DNA of 64,000 bases from Cladopsammia gracilis (GCA_022457155.1 JAJGOT010000001.1:2656001-2720000); one strand, 5' to 3'. Shown: positions 9,832 to 22,105, counted from the stretch's first letter. The notes: a model not told the origin generated them from the letters alone. Numbers and translations: made by a program.

Positions 9832-10846
9832 CCCCCGGGGGGAGGGGGGGGTACTCCCTTATATGCGCTATATAGGTATGTGCCGCCCGATAGGGTAGGG
9901 TTTTTTAGGTGCTCAGTCCTTAAATATCCTTTTTAGTATTTTTGGTATTGTGGGGCCCATGGGGGATTTGTTCAAATGCCCATTCAAACCTCATCAAATC
10001 CACCTGGGTATCGGGCAGAGGAATTCTGACAAATCCCCTGCCCCCTGGAAGCAACAATAAGGACCAGTCCCGTTAACGCACAAATGAACGAATTTTACGC
10101 ACAAAAACCAGATATTTGCTTTGCTTAGGCCCGTTTTAAACGTCGAATTTCACGTGTGCCGAATCTAATGCTAATGAGAAAAAGCTATTGTCCTCGCTCA
10201 TTTGCTTTAAGTTCGGCACATGTGAAATTCAACGTTTAAAATGGGCCTTAGACCCTCATTTAAAGTTTGTTGTATTTCAGTGCAGTTGGCTCCACTTGAC
10301 CAAATAGTTGTATTGTATTTTTGGAGGCAAATAAGTGGACGGGTATTCTACAGTTTAGCCGTATTTTTTTAGCTTTCTTTTAAGGTTTCGAGGACCGTTT
10401 TGTAAACTACCGGGTTACCGGTAATAATGTGAACACCGCGAACAACATCCGGGAATCGTCGATAGGGTATACCGCTGACCAACAAATCCCCAGGGTCTGC
10501 CCCCTGGGGTGCAATCTCTATAAACAAAAGTGATATTTTCCCCCACACCCTCGGGCAACAAATATCTGACAATCTCGACAAATGCCCCTGGGTTCCCGTG
10601 GGTGCCCCGGGGATGGACCCCAGGGGGAAGCCGCTGAATGATGCATCAGATATTCCTTAGATAGGGTCACTAAATCGGCAGTATGGTCTGTTAAAACTGT
10701 ACTACACAACTGGTTTTGGAGCTTAAAAGAGTATCAAATCTCGATTTTCTACCCTTAAATGGGGTCAGGGTTTGAGAACCTTGGCGGCACACACCTATCC
10801 TAAATTGTCGGGAGTACCCCCCCCCCCCCCCGCCCCCCGCCCGGGG
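9832..10846. mobile_element. Non-autonomous DNA transposon with 8-bp target duplication
   Basis: Flanked by AATTTCTC on both sides (9,824-9,831 and 10,847-10,854). Ends are C/G-rich: CCCCCGGGG...GGGTACTCCC and GGGAGTACCCCC...CCCGGGG. It is the same terminal family as the 14,535-20,590 element. It contains a nested MITE. No transposase frame. The 8-bp duplication fits hAT- or P-like transposition but the superfamily is not decided. Confidence 0.8.
10136..10250. mobile_element. Nested 115-bp MITE
   Basis: TAGGCCCGTTTTAAACGTCG is mirrored by AACGTTTAAAATGGGCCTTA. It sits inside the larger element, so it was inserted later. Confidence 0.75.
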
Positions 10847-11476
10847 AATTTCTCGAACAGCTCCAAGTTTTGCATGATTGGAGCTTGAATAACTGCACAT
10901 TGATAAAGAAGGACACAAGGTCGGCACAGCATGCAGTCGTTTCGCCTGATTTTGTTAAAACTGACGTACATGACTAGGTTAAATTCGAAAAGGGCTCCAC
11001 CGTAGAATTTATCCTTGAAATGTCTCGTATGTCACCAAATGAGAGCAAGCAGGGCGCATAAAGCACATCGCGCAATGTAAATACAACATATTTAGTTAAA
11101 TACACTATAATAAGGGATACATGAAGTACATACCCCAAAAGATCGTGGCTGTGATGACACTTGCGCTGTTAAATTTTGTGATCGAATTGATATTATGTTG
11201 CTTTTTGAGCCTACCCTTCACATGTATTTTAGTGAAACAAGCATAATTAACAACTATTCATCGAAGTGGAGGTGGGTAGTGGTGGATAGGAGGTGAATAG
11301 CTCTTGCTATTCCGAGTTTCAGTAGCCAATCGGAGCGCGCCAACAATGCTATCCACTGTTTCAGTATATACTAAATAAAGTTAATCAATATTAGAAACAG
11401 TTTGTCAATGAATTAGTTGCATTCATAACTAGTACTTTATTTGTTTCCGGCTTTTAGATTTTTATTCTTGTCGGCA

Positions 11477-12182
11477 ATGGACACGCTATCTCAGCTTGCA
11501 CTCCGATCTCAAACCGTACTTGGTGGCGTTCATTTTTTGTTTTTTCTCATCTCCTGGCCTTTTGTAATTGGTTTGCTGAAAGACTACCACGACAAAGACA
11601 GGTTAACCTTCAACTGTGTCCCCAAGCCAAGCGACTTCACCAGGCAACGCTGTTATGATAATTACACTTCTGCAATGAGTCCACTGTTAACACCATTGGA
11701 CTTTGCTGGTATTACCTATGGTGCGTTGGGCTTTCTCTGGATGTTTTTTATTCTTACGGGTGCCATGATACTACGACGGATCCAAAGAGAGCGAAACGAA
11801 CAACGGAAAAGACATCAGTCGATAAAGTTTATGAAGAGATTCGTTTACCATGTTTTCTCTCAGCTCGCTGTTCTTGGTGCCGTGATGGGACTATTCTGTG
11901 GTTACCAATCCTTCCGTTTTCCTGCGGAGTACAAGTGCTCTCAGACAAACACAACCCTGACTACAATAAACAAAGTGGCAGTTAATATAACATGCAATGA
12001 TTTACGGTACAAGGAGAAAGAAAAACTGAACATTGCTATTATTGTGATTATGGCAATTTCCATTGGATTATGTTTATTAACCGTCATTCACTTAGCAGTA
12101 ACAAGGGAAGCATTTCTAGTTCAGTTGCTCGGAGATATTTTTGAAAGGGAAGATGACAATGCGGCAGGAATGAATTTAGTAG
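11477..12182 (+). CDS. NLR gene 1, exon 1: four-transmembrane channel-like domain
   Basis: Starts at ATG 11,477 in good context (GGCAATGG), 20 bases after an acceptor CTTTTAG. It encodes residues 1-235 and ends at AG/GTAAGG in phase 1. Four hydrophobic helices are seen at about residues 16-34, 77-99, 122-144 and 184-206. The first extracellular loop has C47 and C59 and the second C154 and C173, with N-glycosylation sequons NYT, NTT and NIT. A basic cytoplasmic loop (RRIQRER, QRKRHQ) separates helices 2 and 3. This is the layout of large-pore channels (connexin, innexin, pannexin, LRRC8, CALHM), with two cysteines per loop as in innexins/pannexins. E1 and E2 loops slightly resemble connexin (RCYDN; KCS...TC...). 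I cannot assign the family firmly. Unspliced reading would stop at 12,220. Confidence 0.75.
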
Positions 12183-13047
12183 GTAAGGACATGTGTAGTT
12201 CTATGTGTATAAGTTATTAAGAGCGCCTGTCCGTAAAAATCAGACAAATTTGAAAATTTTTGGCAAGTAATAAAAATTCGATTTCTTTCATATTTTAAAG
12301 TTAGATATTAAGGTATAACAAAAATCACTTGATACGTTTTTCGGCCAAATATCTTTTTATTTAAAAGAAAAATTCAAAAAACGAAAGTCCGTACAAGATG
12401 TACGAGCATACGAAACAAAGGAGTGTCAGTGATTGTAGGAGCCCTATAAACAGCCAATAACCATGTAACTCTTATGGTGCTACTGCAATCACATCCTCAA
12501 GTACTTTTTATTTTCGCTGAATCGGTAGTTAACTTTCTAAATTAAGTAAAAGTCTTCTGAAGTTTACTTTAATATGACGAAGAAAAGTGAGGTTTTTTTG
12601 CGCTCGAATTCTGTACAATTTTCATCCTCCATAGAACCGCCATGTTCCTGCCGCCTGGTTACCAATTGAATCACTCTCTGAGAATTTAGAGAACGTTTTT
12701 TGAATCTTTGTTTTGTTCTTATAAGCGATGGGAAGTGGGTTTTGCATTGGTGTTATGAGCTTTTACTTGAAAACTGAAGTGAGAAATCAGTGAGAAACAA
12801 AAAAAAAAACAAAAACAAATCAGCTAAACAATAGGCTCGCTGGAACATAAATCTACAATGGCGGACTCGAAAAACACTACTTTTCTAAGCTTGATATTTT
12901 TCCTTTGCTGGTAGCCCAAACTTCATTTCAGTGGCCCAGATGGGTATATTCACCTGTAGCAGGCTGTAAGGAATGCAATTATTTCCCATAAAAATGTCAA
13001 ATTCGTAGTAGCACTTAACAAGTATTTTATTTTGAATCTCGTTTTAG
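12183..13047 (+). other. Intron 1 of NLR gene 1
   Basis: Bounded by GTAAGG and CGTTTTAG. The codon split G/AT joins to aspartate, keeping the frame. Apart from short A-runs I see nothing in it. Confidence 0.7.
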
Positions 13048-13695
13048 ATAATACTTCAGATTTAACTTCCAGTAAAGGAAAAAACAATTATTCCCGTTTA
13101 TGTCGTCTTCTGATCAGCCTGGGTTCACGAGTACTGAGAGATACATTTGACAGAATAATCCCACCCCAGAACCTTCAAAGTATCTTAAAACGTAATCTAG
13201 CACACTCTAAACTTCAGTCACGTCGAAAGAAAGGAATCCTGAATTCAATGCAGTGGAGTAAACTGTATCCTACCACGCCCTCTGAAGTGTCGTCCGCAGG
13301 CTTTGACACCACCCTCCTGATAGTGCTCCTAAGGACAATCTGTAATCTAAGTCCTCCACCCGATGGCTGGGATACACCTCCCAATACAGCTGACACCAGC
13401 CTTAAGTCTGACATTGCCCGTGTGAAGTATTTCATGAATGCTGTGTCTAAACATGCTGGGGAAGACTCTGTTAGTGATGCAATATTCAGAAACTACTGGC
13501 AACAGATCCGTGATACGCTGGTGCGATTGGGAGGAGCTGATTATGAACATGCCGTTGATGAAATGATGGATCAGGAAATGGACCCTTTGGATAAGGAACA
13601 TTTCCAAGAACTTCTCAAGCAGTGGAAGAAGGTTGAGGACAACACGAAGGACAAACTGAATGAACTAGAGAGCGCAGAGGCTTCTAAGGAGGAAG
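13048..13695 (+). CDS. NLR gene 1, exon 2: DZIP3-type HEPN domain
   Basis: Encodes residues 236-451. The pattern YSRLCRLL...GSRVLRDTFD, the block ending ILNSMQWSKLYP, DTTLLIVLLRTICNLSPP and YWQQIRDTLVRLGG is that of the HEPN domain of DZIP3/hRUL138-like proteins, very common in cnidarian multidomain immune-type genes. HEPN domains can be RNA-cleaving or serve oligomerisation. The position normally holding the catalytic arginine of the R-N-x4-H motif is methionine here (M365, N366, H371), so nuclease activity is doubtful. A lysine/glutamate-rich helix follows (residues 418-451). Exon ends GAAG/GTGTGT in phase 1; without splicing the frame would stop at 13,736, so a separate two-exon channel-HEPN gene remains possible. 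Confidence 0.85.
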
Positions 13696-13736
13696 GTGTG
13701 TTTTACAGTAATAGTGAAAACATTATTACAGTTTAA

Positions 13737-14534
13737 ATTTTAAGTACCGGTATCTAGTGTTATGATAAAGCTGTACAACAACTTGGTTCTGCCTGGTCAA
13801 AACAATCATTTGAAAACATATTTTAATAAAGATATATGTATTACATCCTTAAGCACTTCCGTTCGAACAGGGAACATACCTTTGAGTTGTTTTCCATATT
13901 TAATTGCAGTGAAAAGTTACAGAACAACTGGAGTGATTGCGCGGACATAGCCTTCAACGAACTTAAAGTTTTGAGAAATAACAAATTTGGTGACAATTTT
14001 TTTGTTGATTATATGTTAATCTAGCTACTGTCCAAATTTAAGGAAAATGGAAAAAATTCCCTTCGAGTTGAAGATCTTTAAAGTGTTCCCTACAAGTCAA
14101 AAATTCACTTTGAGAAAACAGCGCTTGGAAAATATTGCGCATCATAAATGAACTTGCGGTAAAGAAGAGAAAACTGCTGAAAGGAGGACATTATGAATGC
14201 GATGTAGTGATGTTTTGAGTTTGGAGTCCTTTGATGGAAAATAAAAATTGACATGCGGATTTGAAATGGATTTTTCAGCATAGACAGGAATTGAATATTA
14301 AAATTTAACCACACTAATTGGTCCGGGGATTGTTATTATTTAAGGCAATTTGATTTCGTCGCGAATTTTAAATCTTTCCTCAAAAAAAGTAATCAAACAA
14401 ACATCTGCTAGTAATGAGTATTGCCAACAAAGGACCTTCACCACATAAAATTTTTCCTGATGTCTGTAAATCATTGTAGTATCAGCTGATCTTTCGTTCA
14501 AACCGTCATCTATAATAAAAATGTTATTAATAAT
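13737..14534. other. Intronic, no gene seen
   Basis: AT-rich sequence with short frames and no recognisable domain or repeat. Confidence 0.5.
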
Positions 14535-15754
14535 CCCGGGGGGGGAGGGTACTCCCTATAATGGGCTATACGGGGATGCTCCGCCCGAAAGGGGTACCTT
14601 TTTGAGGCTGGAGATATATGAAAGGGTCGGGATTTTACGAGTTGAAGTATTAGTCAGGGAGCATCTGTAATCCCGTGGGATTTTCTTGAAGACAACAAGC
14701 CACCTATCTAGAAGTGTCAAGGGGACCCTTAGGAAAACAGAAAATGTTGTCGGCAATTTTGCGACTTGCACCGGCAGCTGCTACAGTGGTTTTAAAATAG
14801 GCGCCGTATGGCTCAGCATGGAAACGAGACTGAGACTTAAATTGCTCGTAACTATTGATAATTGCAACCAAATGTCACCAAACTTGCTCAGATTTTGTCA
14901 TTCCTTAGCTTGCGGAGATACGTAGACAGACTTTCTTCTCTAGATTTAGTTGGATTGTGCCTTAATAGTTTAAATTTTGTTTCATCAGAAATCAACTGCT
15001 TCATTTTTTTTGTTGAGATAATCAAGTTTGCTCACAATGACAACGCCATTTCCTTTGTCTGGTTTCGTAGAGAAGAAAGTCTGTCTACGTTGCTCAGATT
15101 TATTATGGGATGATATCTAACATGACAATAGTCATAATGATAGTTAACAAGGTCACGTGATCATGTTGACATGGAAGCGAGGCTCTAACATTAGATGGCC
15201 CATAATTATTGCTTATTTGAACCAATTGTCACCAAACTTGCTCAGATTGGTTATGGGATGGTGTCTGACATGTTGATGAACATTAAAGTAATACATATAG
15301 TCATGTGACCTTTTTGACATGGAAGCGAGGCTCGAACAGATAAACGTTTATATCTGGCACAATATGTACATTCTTTCAAAAATTACTGTCACTGTTTCCC
15401 AACGATACCTGCTTTGAATTCTGATATAATAATCGAAATTAACGTAACTGGTGGTCAGCGGTTTTTTATTCGATAATTTTGGTCAGCGGTCTTTTTCATC
15501 ACTTTAGTAATACGCCATTTTGAATTGCCAGTCAGTGTAGTGAAGCTACTCACACTGTCATGATCTTTTATAGCGAATTTATACACCTGTCTAGAATTTG
15601 AAAAGTTTTAGATTTTCTTAAAGAATGTACCAGTTATGGCAATAAACAGTACTCGGAGGCTTGGGTTAAGCTGCAAGATATTTCAGTGAAAGATCTTGAG
15701 TGAAAGGGTTTTTCATGGTATCGATCCTGCTACAAGGGTGTTGCCCACACAGGA

Positions 15755-16772
15755 ATGATCAAGAGAGCGAAGGAGAAGTATGAAAGAGAGTTATCTGGCC
15801 AAAACGAATCCAGGCGTAAGTCTCGATCAGGAGCTGATAATATTACTCCAGAGCGTTCTCAGCTGACTCGGTCGCAAACTTCACCTTTAAACAAAGCTGC
15901 TTGCTCTCTTTGTGATGGTCAAGCAGGTTATAGGAGATGCTATTCAATGTTAGAATACTATCTGGCGGAGAATCACTGCGTAAAACCATCACTTTGTCAG
16001 GTAATGAGAAGCTCACCGTTAAGCTAAATACCACCATTGCCTCCAATGATGTGCATTCAATCGACATCAAGTACCACAAAAACTGTTGGTTGAACAGCGT
16101 GACCAATATTTTGCGTAAGCCCGCTCCTGCTTCTGGGGTCCTTGTTAGAATGGCCAGTGAGATAGCAGCCAAGATAGAATTCTTAACTTTAACTGATATT
16201 ACTTTATAAGTGATGGAAAGATTGTACCGATTTCTCAGTTACAAGCTGCATACATTGAAATTCTTAATGCAAACAACGTCGCCAATGAAACCATGAATCG
16301 TAAGGCATTGAAGCAACTACTCCAAAATGAAATTGCCGACATCGAGTTTCACAGGCAGAAGCGAGTTAACGAATCGGAAAGGTTAAGCGCGAAGAAAGGA
16401 AGAGATAGAGCGATCCAAAAAACTGAAGATCAGGATGATATGAATGATGACGAGATGAAGACGTTATTTGATGTCGCTGCACTGATAAGAAAGTCTATCC
16501 GAAATTGTAGGAAGTGGGTATTTACCGACTCCCTTGATAACATCGCTGACGAAAATGTACCCACGAAACTCTTCAGCCTTTTTAGGTGGGTAATACAGGG
16601 CCTATTTGACTTGCTTTCATTAGAGAAAATGTCCAGTGAGGTAGACAAGCATGCAATGAGCCTTACTCAAAGTACCGTGGCTATGTGTCTATCAGATCGC
16701 CAGGTGAAGCACAAGAAGTCAGAAACTACTAGGATGACCGCTGAGATGCCTCAACAACTGGCTATAGGACTT
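15755..16772 (+). pseudogene. Transposon-associated protein, left arm, broken
   Basis: Frames at 15,755-16,209 and 16,293-16,775 correspond to parts of the cleaner right-arm copy (18,369-19,124, minus). Visible features are SLCDGQAGYRR (CxxC-type zinc site as SLCDG with an earlier AC), SIDIKYHKNCWLN (YHKNC) and a charged stretch rich in E/R/K. A frame change near 15,940 and a stop at 16,207 break it. The family is a widespread cnidarian/fish protein of unknown function often found with mobile DNA; I cannot name it. Confidence 0.5.
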
Positions 16773-17733
16773 TAGAAATTGGCATCAAAAAGGCATCTGG
16801 AAGTTATCTGACCTCATAGATAAGCATAAGAATTGCTTTCTCTCCTTCCCCCATTTTCAACAGAAATTCCATGTTGAGTGCAACTTTTTACAATATTATG
16901 GTCTTTTATCTGCAATTCCTCGTAAGTGGAAAGATTTGCTTAAAATAAGACCTAATGAGTCATCTTCAACTCCTGCAATTGATATTGAAACCTTGACATG
17001 CAAAACCATATATAAGATGCTAACCAACAATCAAAAGCTTCCTCCGCCAACAGCTGAAAAAAGATTATCTGATTTAGGTTTTAATAAAACAGAACGACAA
17101 AAAGTATACTCACTCCCGTTTTACGTTACTAAAGAAGTGAAGCTCTCCATGTTTCAATATAAATTAATACATAATATACCACCTACTAATAGTCTTCTCT
17201 ACAAAATGAAAAAGGTCAATTCTCCATCTTGTCCCTTTTGTCAAACAATAAAGCAAACTATCCTTCACCTTTTTGTTGACTGCCCCCTGGCTAGAGCCTT
17301 TTGGCAGGAATTTACTTATTGGTATAACTCCATGTGCAAAAAACATGTCAAGCTTAAAAAAACAGAAATAATCTATGGTGTCTTGGACAACGTGTCGGAG
17401 ACTCTCAATCAGCTAATTCTTATCGCTAAGCAGTTTTTATTTAACTGCGCCACCAACAATAGTAAATATCTTTTTGCGGATTTTCTCATTGTGGTTAGGA
17501 ACAAAATTAAATTAGAAAAATACATTGCTGTTCGTGCTAATAACTTCCATCGCTGTTGTACAAAATGGCAAGATTTCATTTAGATAATAGTCTACATTGT
17601 CACTTTCTTTTATTTTCAGTACTGTTTACATGTCATGTTAATGTGAAGGACGTAAGGATTTAATTTTGTATGTAATCCTCTCTTGTATGTAATCGTTTTT
17701 GTAAAAATAAATAAATAAATTAAAAAAAAAAAA
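16773..17733 (+). mobile_element. 5'-truncated LINE (L1/Tx1-like 3' end)
   Basis: Perfect 14-bp target duplication TGGCTATAGGACTT at 16,759-16,772 and 17,734-17,747. The insert ends in an AAATAAATAAAT/poly-A tail. The only frame (16,936-17,583) is the C-terminal tail of an ORF2 protein: PSCPFCQTIKQTILHLFVDC is the usual CxxC...H...C zinc-knuckle-like end of such proteins. Endonuclease and reverse transcriptase are missing through 5' truncation. Confidence 0.85.
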
Positions 17734-17747
17734 TGGCTATAGGACTT

Positions 17748-18010
17748 GCTGACCATCAAGCTGTGCACAACAAAGAGTTAATCAGCTTACTCCACGGGTT
17801 TGGGATGTCAGTAGATTACAACCGAGTGCTAAGAGTAGAATCCCAGATCAGTCCTTCAACGAATGGAGCAGAATGATAGTGTCTATCTCCATCCAGACAT
17901 TGTAAAGGGACGGCATGTGTTCTTTGCGATTGATAACGTCGACTTCGCCAAGAAACTCCCGATGGCAAGCGTACGTTCCATGGCACTGCAATGGCGATTT
18001 ACCACTGAGA
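17748..18010 (+). pseudogene. Left-arm transposon gene, part after the LINE
   Basis: Continues the left-arm frame after the LINE with several stops; HVFFAIDNVDFA is recognisable as a motif of the same uncharacterised family. The inversion point between the arms lies close to 18,010. Confidence 0.45.
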
Positions 18011-18249
18011 TGCTGGTGATCTTCTTCGGTTGAGTATCTTGCTGCTCAGTTGCCTGGATAGCTTGGATTTTGCCTGCTTGGATTCTTGTTACATTTCTCC
18101 CGAGAAGCCACGCAGCATCTTGCATCCTTATCTGGATTGGAAGTTCTTTCACGGCAAGACTGAACTTGGCATTAACAGGACCTTTGGGCTTGGACCTTGC
18201 GGGGCAGGGCATTCCACGAGGTTGGTAATGGAATCTGGCAGTTCTTTTA

Positions 18250-19124
18250 TTGATTGGCCTTGCAGAGTTGGGTCGACATTAACATGAACCACCTGGTCTT
18301 GGGCATCGGCGCGTTGGTAAATCGCCATTGCAGTGCCATGGAACGTCTTCATCTCGTCATCTTTCATATCATCCTGATCTTAATATTTTTTGGATCGCTC
18401 TATCTCTTCCTTTCTTCGCGTTAACCCTTTCCGATTCCTTAACTCGCTTCGGCCTGTGAAACTCGATGTCGGCAATTTCATTTTGGAGTAGTTGCTTCAA
18501 TGCCTTACGATTCATGGTTTCATTGACAACGTTGTTTGCATTAAGAATTTCTTTGTATGCAGCTTGTAACTGAGAAATCGGTACAATCTCCCCATCACTT
18601 AAAGAAATATCAGTTAAAGTTAAGAATTCTATCTTGGCTGCTATCTCACTGGCCATTCTAACAGGGACCCCAGAAGTGGGAGTGGGCTTACGCAAAATAT
18701 TGGTCACGCTGTTCAACCAACAGTTTTTGTGGTACTTGATGTCGATTGAATACGCATCATTGGAGGCAATGGCGGTATTTAGCTTAACGGCGAGCTTCTC
18801 GTTACCTGACAAAGTGATGGTTTTACGCAGTGATTCTCTGCCAGATAGTGTTCTAACATTAAATAGCATCTCCCTATAACCTGCTTGACCATCACAAAGA
18901 AAGCAAGCAGCTTTGTTTAAAGGTGAAGTTTGCGACCGAGTCAGCTGAGAACGCTCTGGAGTAATATTATCAGCTCCTGATCGAGACTTACGCCTGGATT
19001 CGTTTTGGCCAGATAACTCTCTTTCATTATACCTCTCCTTCGCTCTCTTGATCATTCCTGTATGGGCAACACCCTTGTAGCAGGATCGATACCATGAAGA
19101 ACCCTTTTCCTCAAGATCTTTCAC
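18250..19124 (-). pseudogene. Transposon-associated protein, right arm
   Basis: The minus-strand frame 18,369-19,124 (251 codons) is the best preserved copy. It has ACFLCDGQAG (CxxC), IDIKYHKNCWLNSV (H/C pair) and a C-terminal basic region KRVKESERVNAKKGRDRA. It continues in another frame to HGTAMAIYQRADAQDQVVHV (18,250-18,370), so at least one frameshift is present. Function unknown; probably part of an extinct autonomous element. Confidence 0.5.
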
Positions 19125-20598
19125 TGAAATATCCTGCAGCTTAACCCAAGCCTCCGAGTACTGTTTATTGCCATAACTAGCCCATTATTTGACAAAATCC
19201 ATTAGGACTTCAACACGGTCAAAGTGTGTAATTCATTAATTATTCCTCACATGCGCAGTTTAGAGCTAATACTACAGCGGGAGACTTGGAACTAACTAGT
19301 ATCTTAGCAACCAGATGCGGACTTTCCTCCTGACGCATCCAGTTTCTTTCCGTCGATCAAAACCTGTTTTGAATCAGCGAAAACGAAATGTGCGAACGAG
19401 AATGGCTTTCGAAAACTTTGAAGGTTTGCAAACAAGACTTTCCTTCTCTCCTTTCTGGCAAATAATGCACAAATCAAATTCTAGATTTGTCTTTTCGGGG
19501 TGTAGAGAAGCAGAAACATAAATTCGCCATAAAAGATCATGGCAGTGTGAGTAGCTTCACTACACTGACTGGCAATTCAAAATGGTGGATCGCTAAAATG
19601 ATGAAAAAGACCGCTGACCAAAATTATCGAATGAAAAACCGCTGACCACCAATGTTAATTTCGATTATTATATCAGAATTCAAAGCAGGTATCAAAGCAG
19701 GTATCATTGGGAAACAATGACAGTAATTTTTGAAAGAATGTACATATTATTATGCGGGATATAAACATTTTTATGTTCGAGTCTCGCTTCCATGTCAAAA
19801 AGGTCATGTGACTATATGTATTACTTCACTGTTTATCAACATGTCAGACACCATCCCATAACCAATCTGAGCAAGTTTGGTGACAATTGGTTCAAATAAG
19901 CGATAATTATAGGCCATCTAATGTTAGAGCCTCGCTTCCATGTCAACATGGTCATGTGACCTTGTTAACTATCATTATGACTATTGTCATGTTAGATATC
20001 ATCCCATAATAAATCTGAGCAAGTTTGGTGACATTTGGTTGCAATTATCAATAGTTATGAGCAATTGAAGTCTCAGCCTCGTTTCCATGCTGAGCCATAC
20101 GGGGCCTATTTTAAAACCACCGTAGCAGCTGCCGGTGCAAGTCGCAAAATTGCCGACAACATTTTCTGTGTTCCTAAGGGTCCCCTTGACACTATTAGAT
20201 AGGTGGCTTGTTATCTTCAAGAAAATCCCACGGGACTTTAAATCGCGACATATGCTCCCTGACTATATATGAAACGGTAGGGATTTCACGAAGAATAGGA
20301 AAGGGTAGCGAAAACACGCCGTTGAAGTATAAAAAAGGTAGGAAAAACTGCCATTTAAGTATTATAAAAAGGGCCTTTCAAAATATATCAAACAGACGCA
20401 TGTAAAGGCTATATGAAAGGGGTACCATTTTCAATGAAAGGTATGTGAAAGGGGTGCCATTTTCAATGAAAGGTATATGAAAGGGGTACCTTTTCTGTCA
20501 AAAACGGTATATGAAAGGGTAAGGGTTTGGACCTCGGGGCGGAGCATCCCCGTACAAAACTTTGTGGAGTACCCCCCCCCCCCCCCCGGGTTAATAAT

Positions 20599-21090
20599 AG
20601 CTGACAGCTTGACTGCTATAGAAAGAGAATTCCTGAGTCACCAAAGGCTCCCATATATGAGCCAAGTCGTGAATACGAAACACTCTAAATGCCAACTTCA
20701 TCAAATTAGCATTTAATAGGAAAAACATATTTGAGTACCGAGCGCCCTACACCACTGGACCACCACTCACACAGGTATCCACTCCATTGACTTGATGAAA
20801 CTATGCAAATAGTAACTCGGATAATGAGATCGTTTCCACAGACAAATAAGGACCATTTGCGTCTGTGTAAACGATTTAACTCTGCCGCTAACAAATACGG
20901 TAATCAGAGGAATAAACATAAACAGTCCAACCAGCGCTACCGTAGGCCTTTTCTTGGCCTAAGCGGACACACAAGTTCTGGAAAACTCCTATTTTACTTA
21001 ACGCCTCCCATGAGTGCGCGTGCTTAGGGACTTCTCGCAGTCTAAAACCAAAATTACTAACTGAGTTTTATTTCTTGAGAGCTTAGATTC
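20599..21090. other. Intronic, no gene seen
   Basis: A minus-strand frame at 20,706-20,894 weakly resembles the one at 21,130-21,470 (AAEL, TQTQM / ITQMQL). Otherwise nothing recognisable. Confidence 0.35.
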
Positions 21091-21119
21091 TAGGCAAACC
21101 TATTCATTGTACATATGAA

Positions 21120-21475
21120 TTACCCTTTCTCTAAACCAGTAATAAGCCCTAACATCCACCCTCTTGACTTGAAGAAACTTTTTATTCAAAGGTAACTCAG
21201 ATAATAAAATCGCTTCCACTGATCGGCCAAGAAACACCACAGTTGCATTTGTGTGATATGCCGCATAGCTTTGACAAAACAGGCCCACACCTTCGGTTTG
21301 TAACTGTGTTTAAGATACAATTCTGCCGCAAACATATAGTCCATCAAAATATAGAAAGTCCAATTAACTTCCCTTGATGAACACCTTCCGTTATTGGGGC
21401 CACACTGAGACCAACACTCTGATGCGCTGCCGGACCGATTTCTTTCAAACAATGTCTGAATGATAGAAAACAAAG
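21120..21475 (-). pseudogene. Possible decayed exon, minus strand
   Basis: A 95-codon frame on the minus strand follows an acceptor-like TTTCTATCATTCAG. It reads through MDYMFAAELYL, KVWACFVKAMRHI and WCFLADQWKRFYYLSYL. A weaker related segment sits at 20,780-20,890 in the same orientation, suggesting two tandem degenerate exons lying antisense in gene 1's intron. I do not recognise the family. Confidence 0.25.
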
Positions 21476-22062
21476 GTTATTCTTTGTCGACAGGGTTAGA
21501 AAACGAGAGGAAACCATTGGCTAAAATTTAGTCCGTGTTTTGAAAGTTCTGCCCTATAGCTCTTATACACGTGAACGTGGTCGAATATAGTTGTTCTGAT
21601 CGAGAGATTTATGTGGGATAAATGAAAGCTTGAACGTCACGAGTATCTGTCTTGCCTATAGTCGTACTCGAACACTTCAGCTGACGTTGCGAGCATGGTA
21701 ATTATCTAAATCAGTGCGCCAATTGCTTATACATGGACCGCGCAGGGTTGATAGCTATTTTAGTTTGGCGGGAAGGGATTAATTCTCAGTAAAGGGGTGT
21801 GGGGTTGGCGTTGTGCGGCTCGTTTTTGAAACACTAATTACCATTTTCAAACTAAAATATGTAATTTTCCAGTCCTAAGTCTTAAATTCTCACCCAGCCC
21901 CTTTGAAGCCAAAATATGATGGCTGAAATCGTTCTAAAAGAATGGCAAGCCTAGCATAAATCCCTAAAACGCAGAGAGTATTTTAGCCTTTAGACTCTAA
22001 GAGACTCTCCTCTTAAGATGAAAATTAAGATGTAGCAGGTCATAACCCTGGAGAACTCGATG

Positions 22063-22105
22063 CGTGTATAAATAAAGGATGTTGTTGTTGTTGTTGTTGA
22101 TGCTG
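22063..22105 (+). mobile_element. LINE 3' tail scar
   Basis: ATAAATAAAGGATG followed by (GTT)n. The related intron of gene 2 lacks it. The same AATAAAG(N)TTG-repeat ending is seen at 29,150 and at the end of the LINE in gene 2. Confidence 0.5.

Larger units (their letters stand above)
14535..20590. mobile_element. 6.06-kb composite transposon with head-to-head arms
   Basis: Target duplication TTAATAAT flanks it exactly (14,527-14,534 and 20,591-20,598). The ends CCCGGGGGGG...GGGTACTCCC and GGAGTACCCC...CCCGGG match the 9,832-10,846 element. The left arm (to about 18,010) and the right arm (about 18,010-20,590) are inverted copies of each other for more than 2 kb, including the flank, a coding segment and the distal part. 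The left arm is longer because of a LINE insertion. It looks like two partial copies joined tail to tail and moved as one unit into intron 2 of gene 1. Confidence 0.75.
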
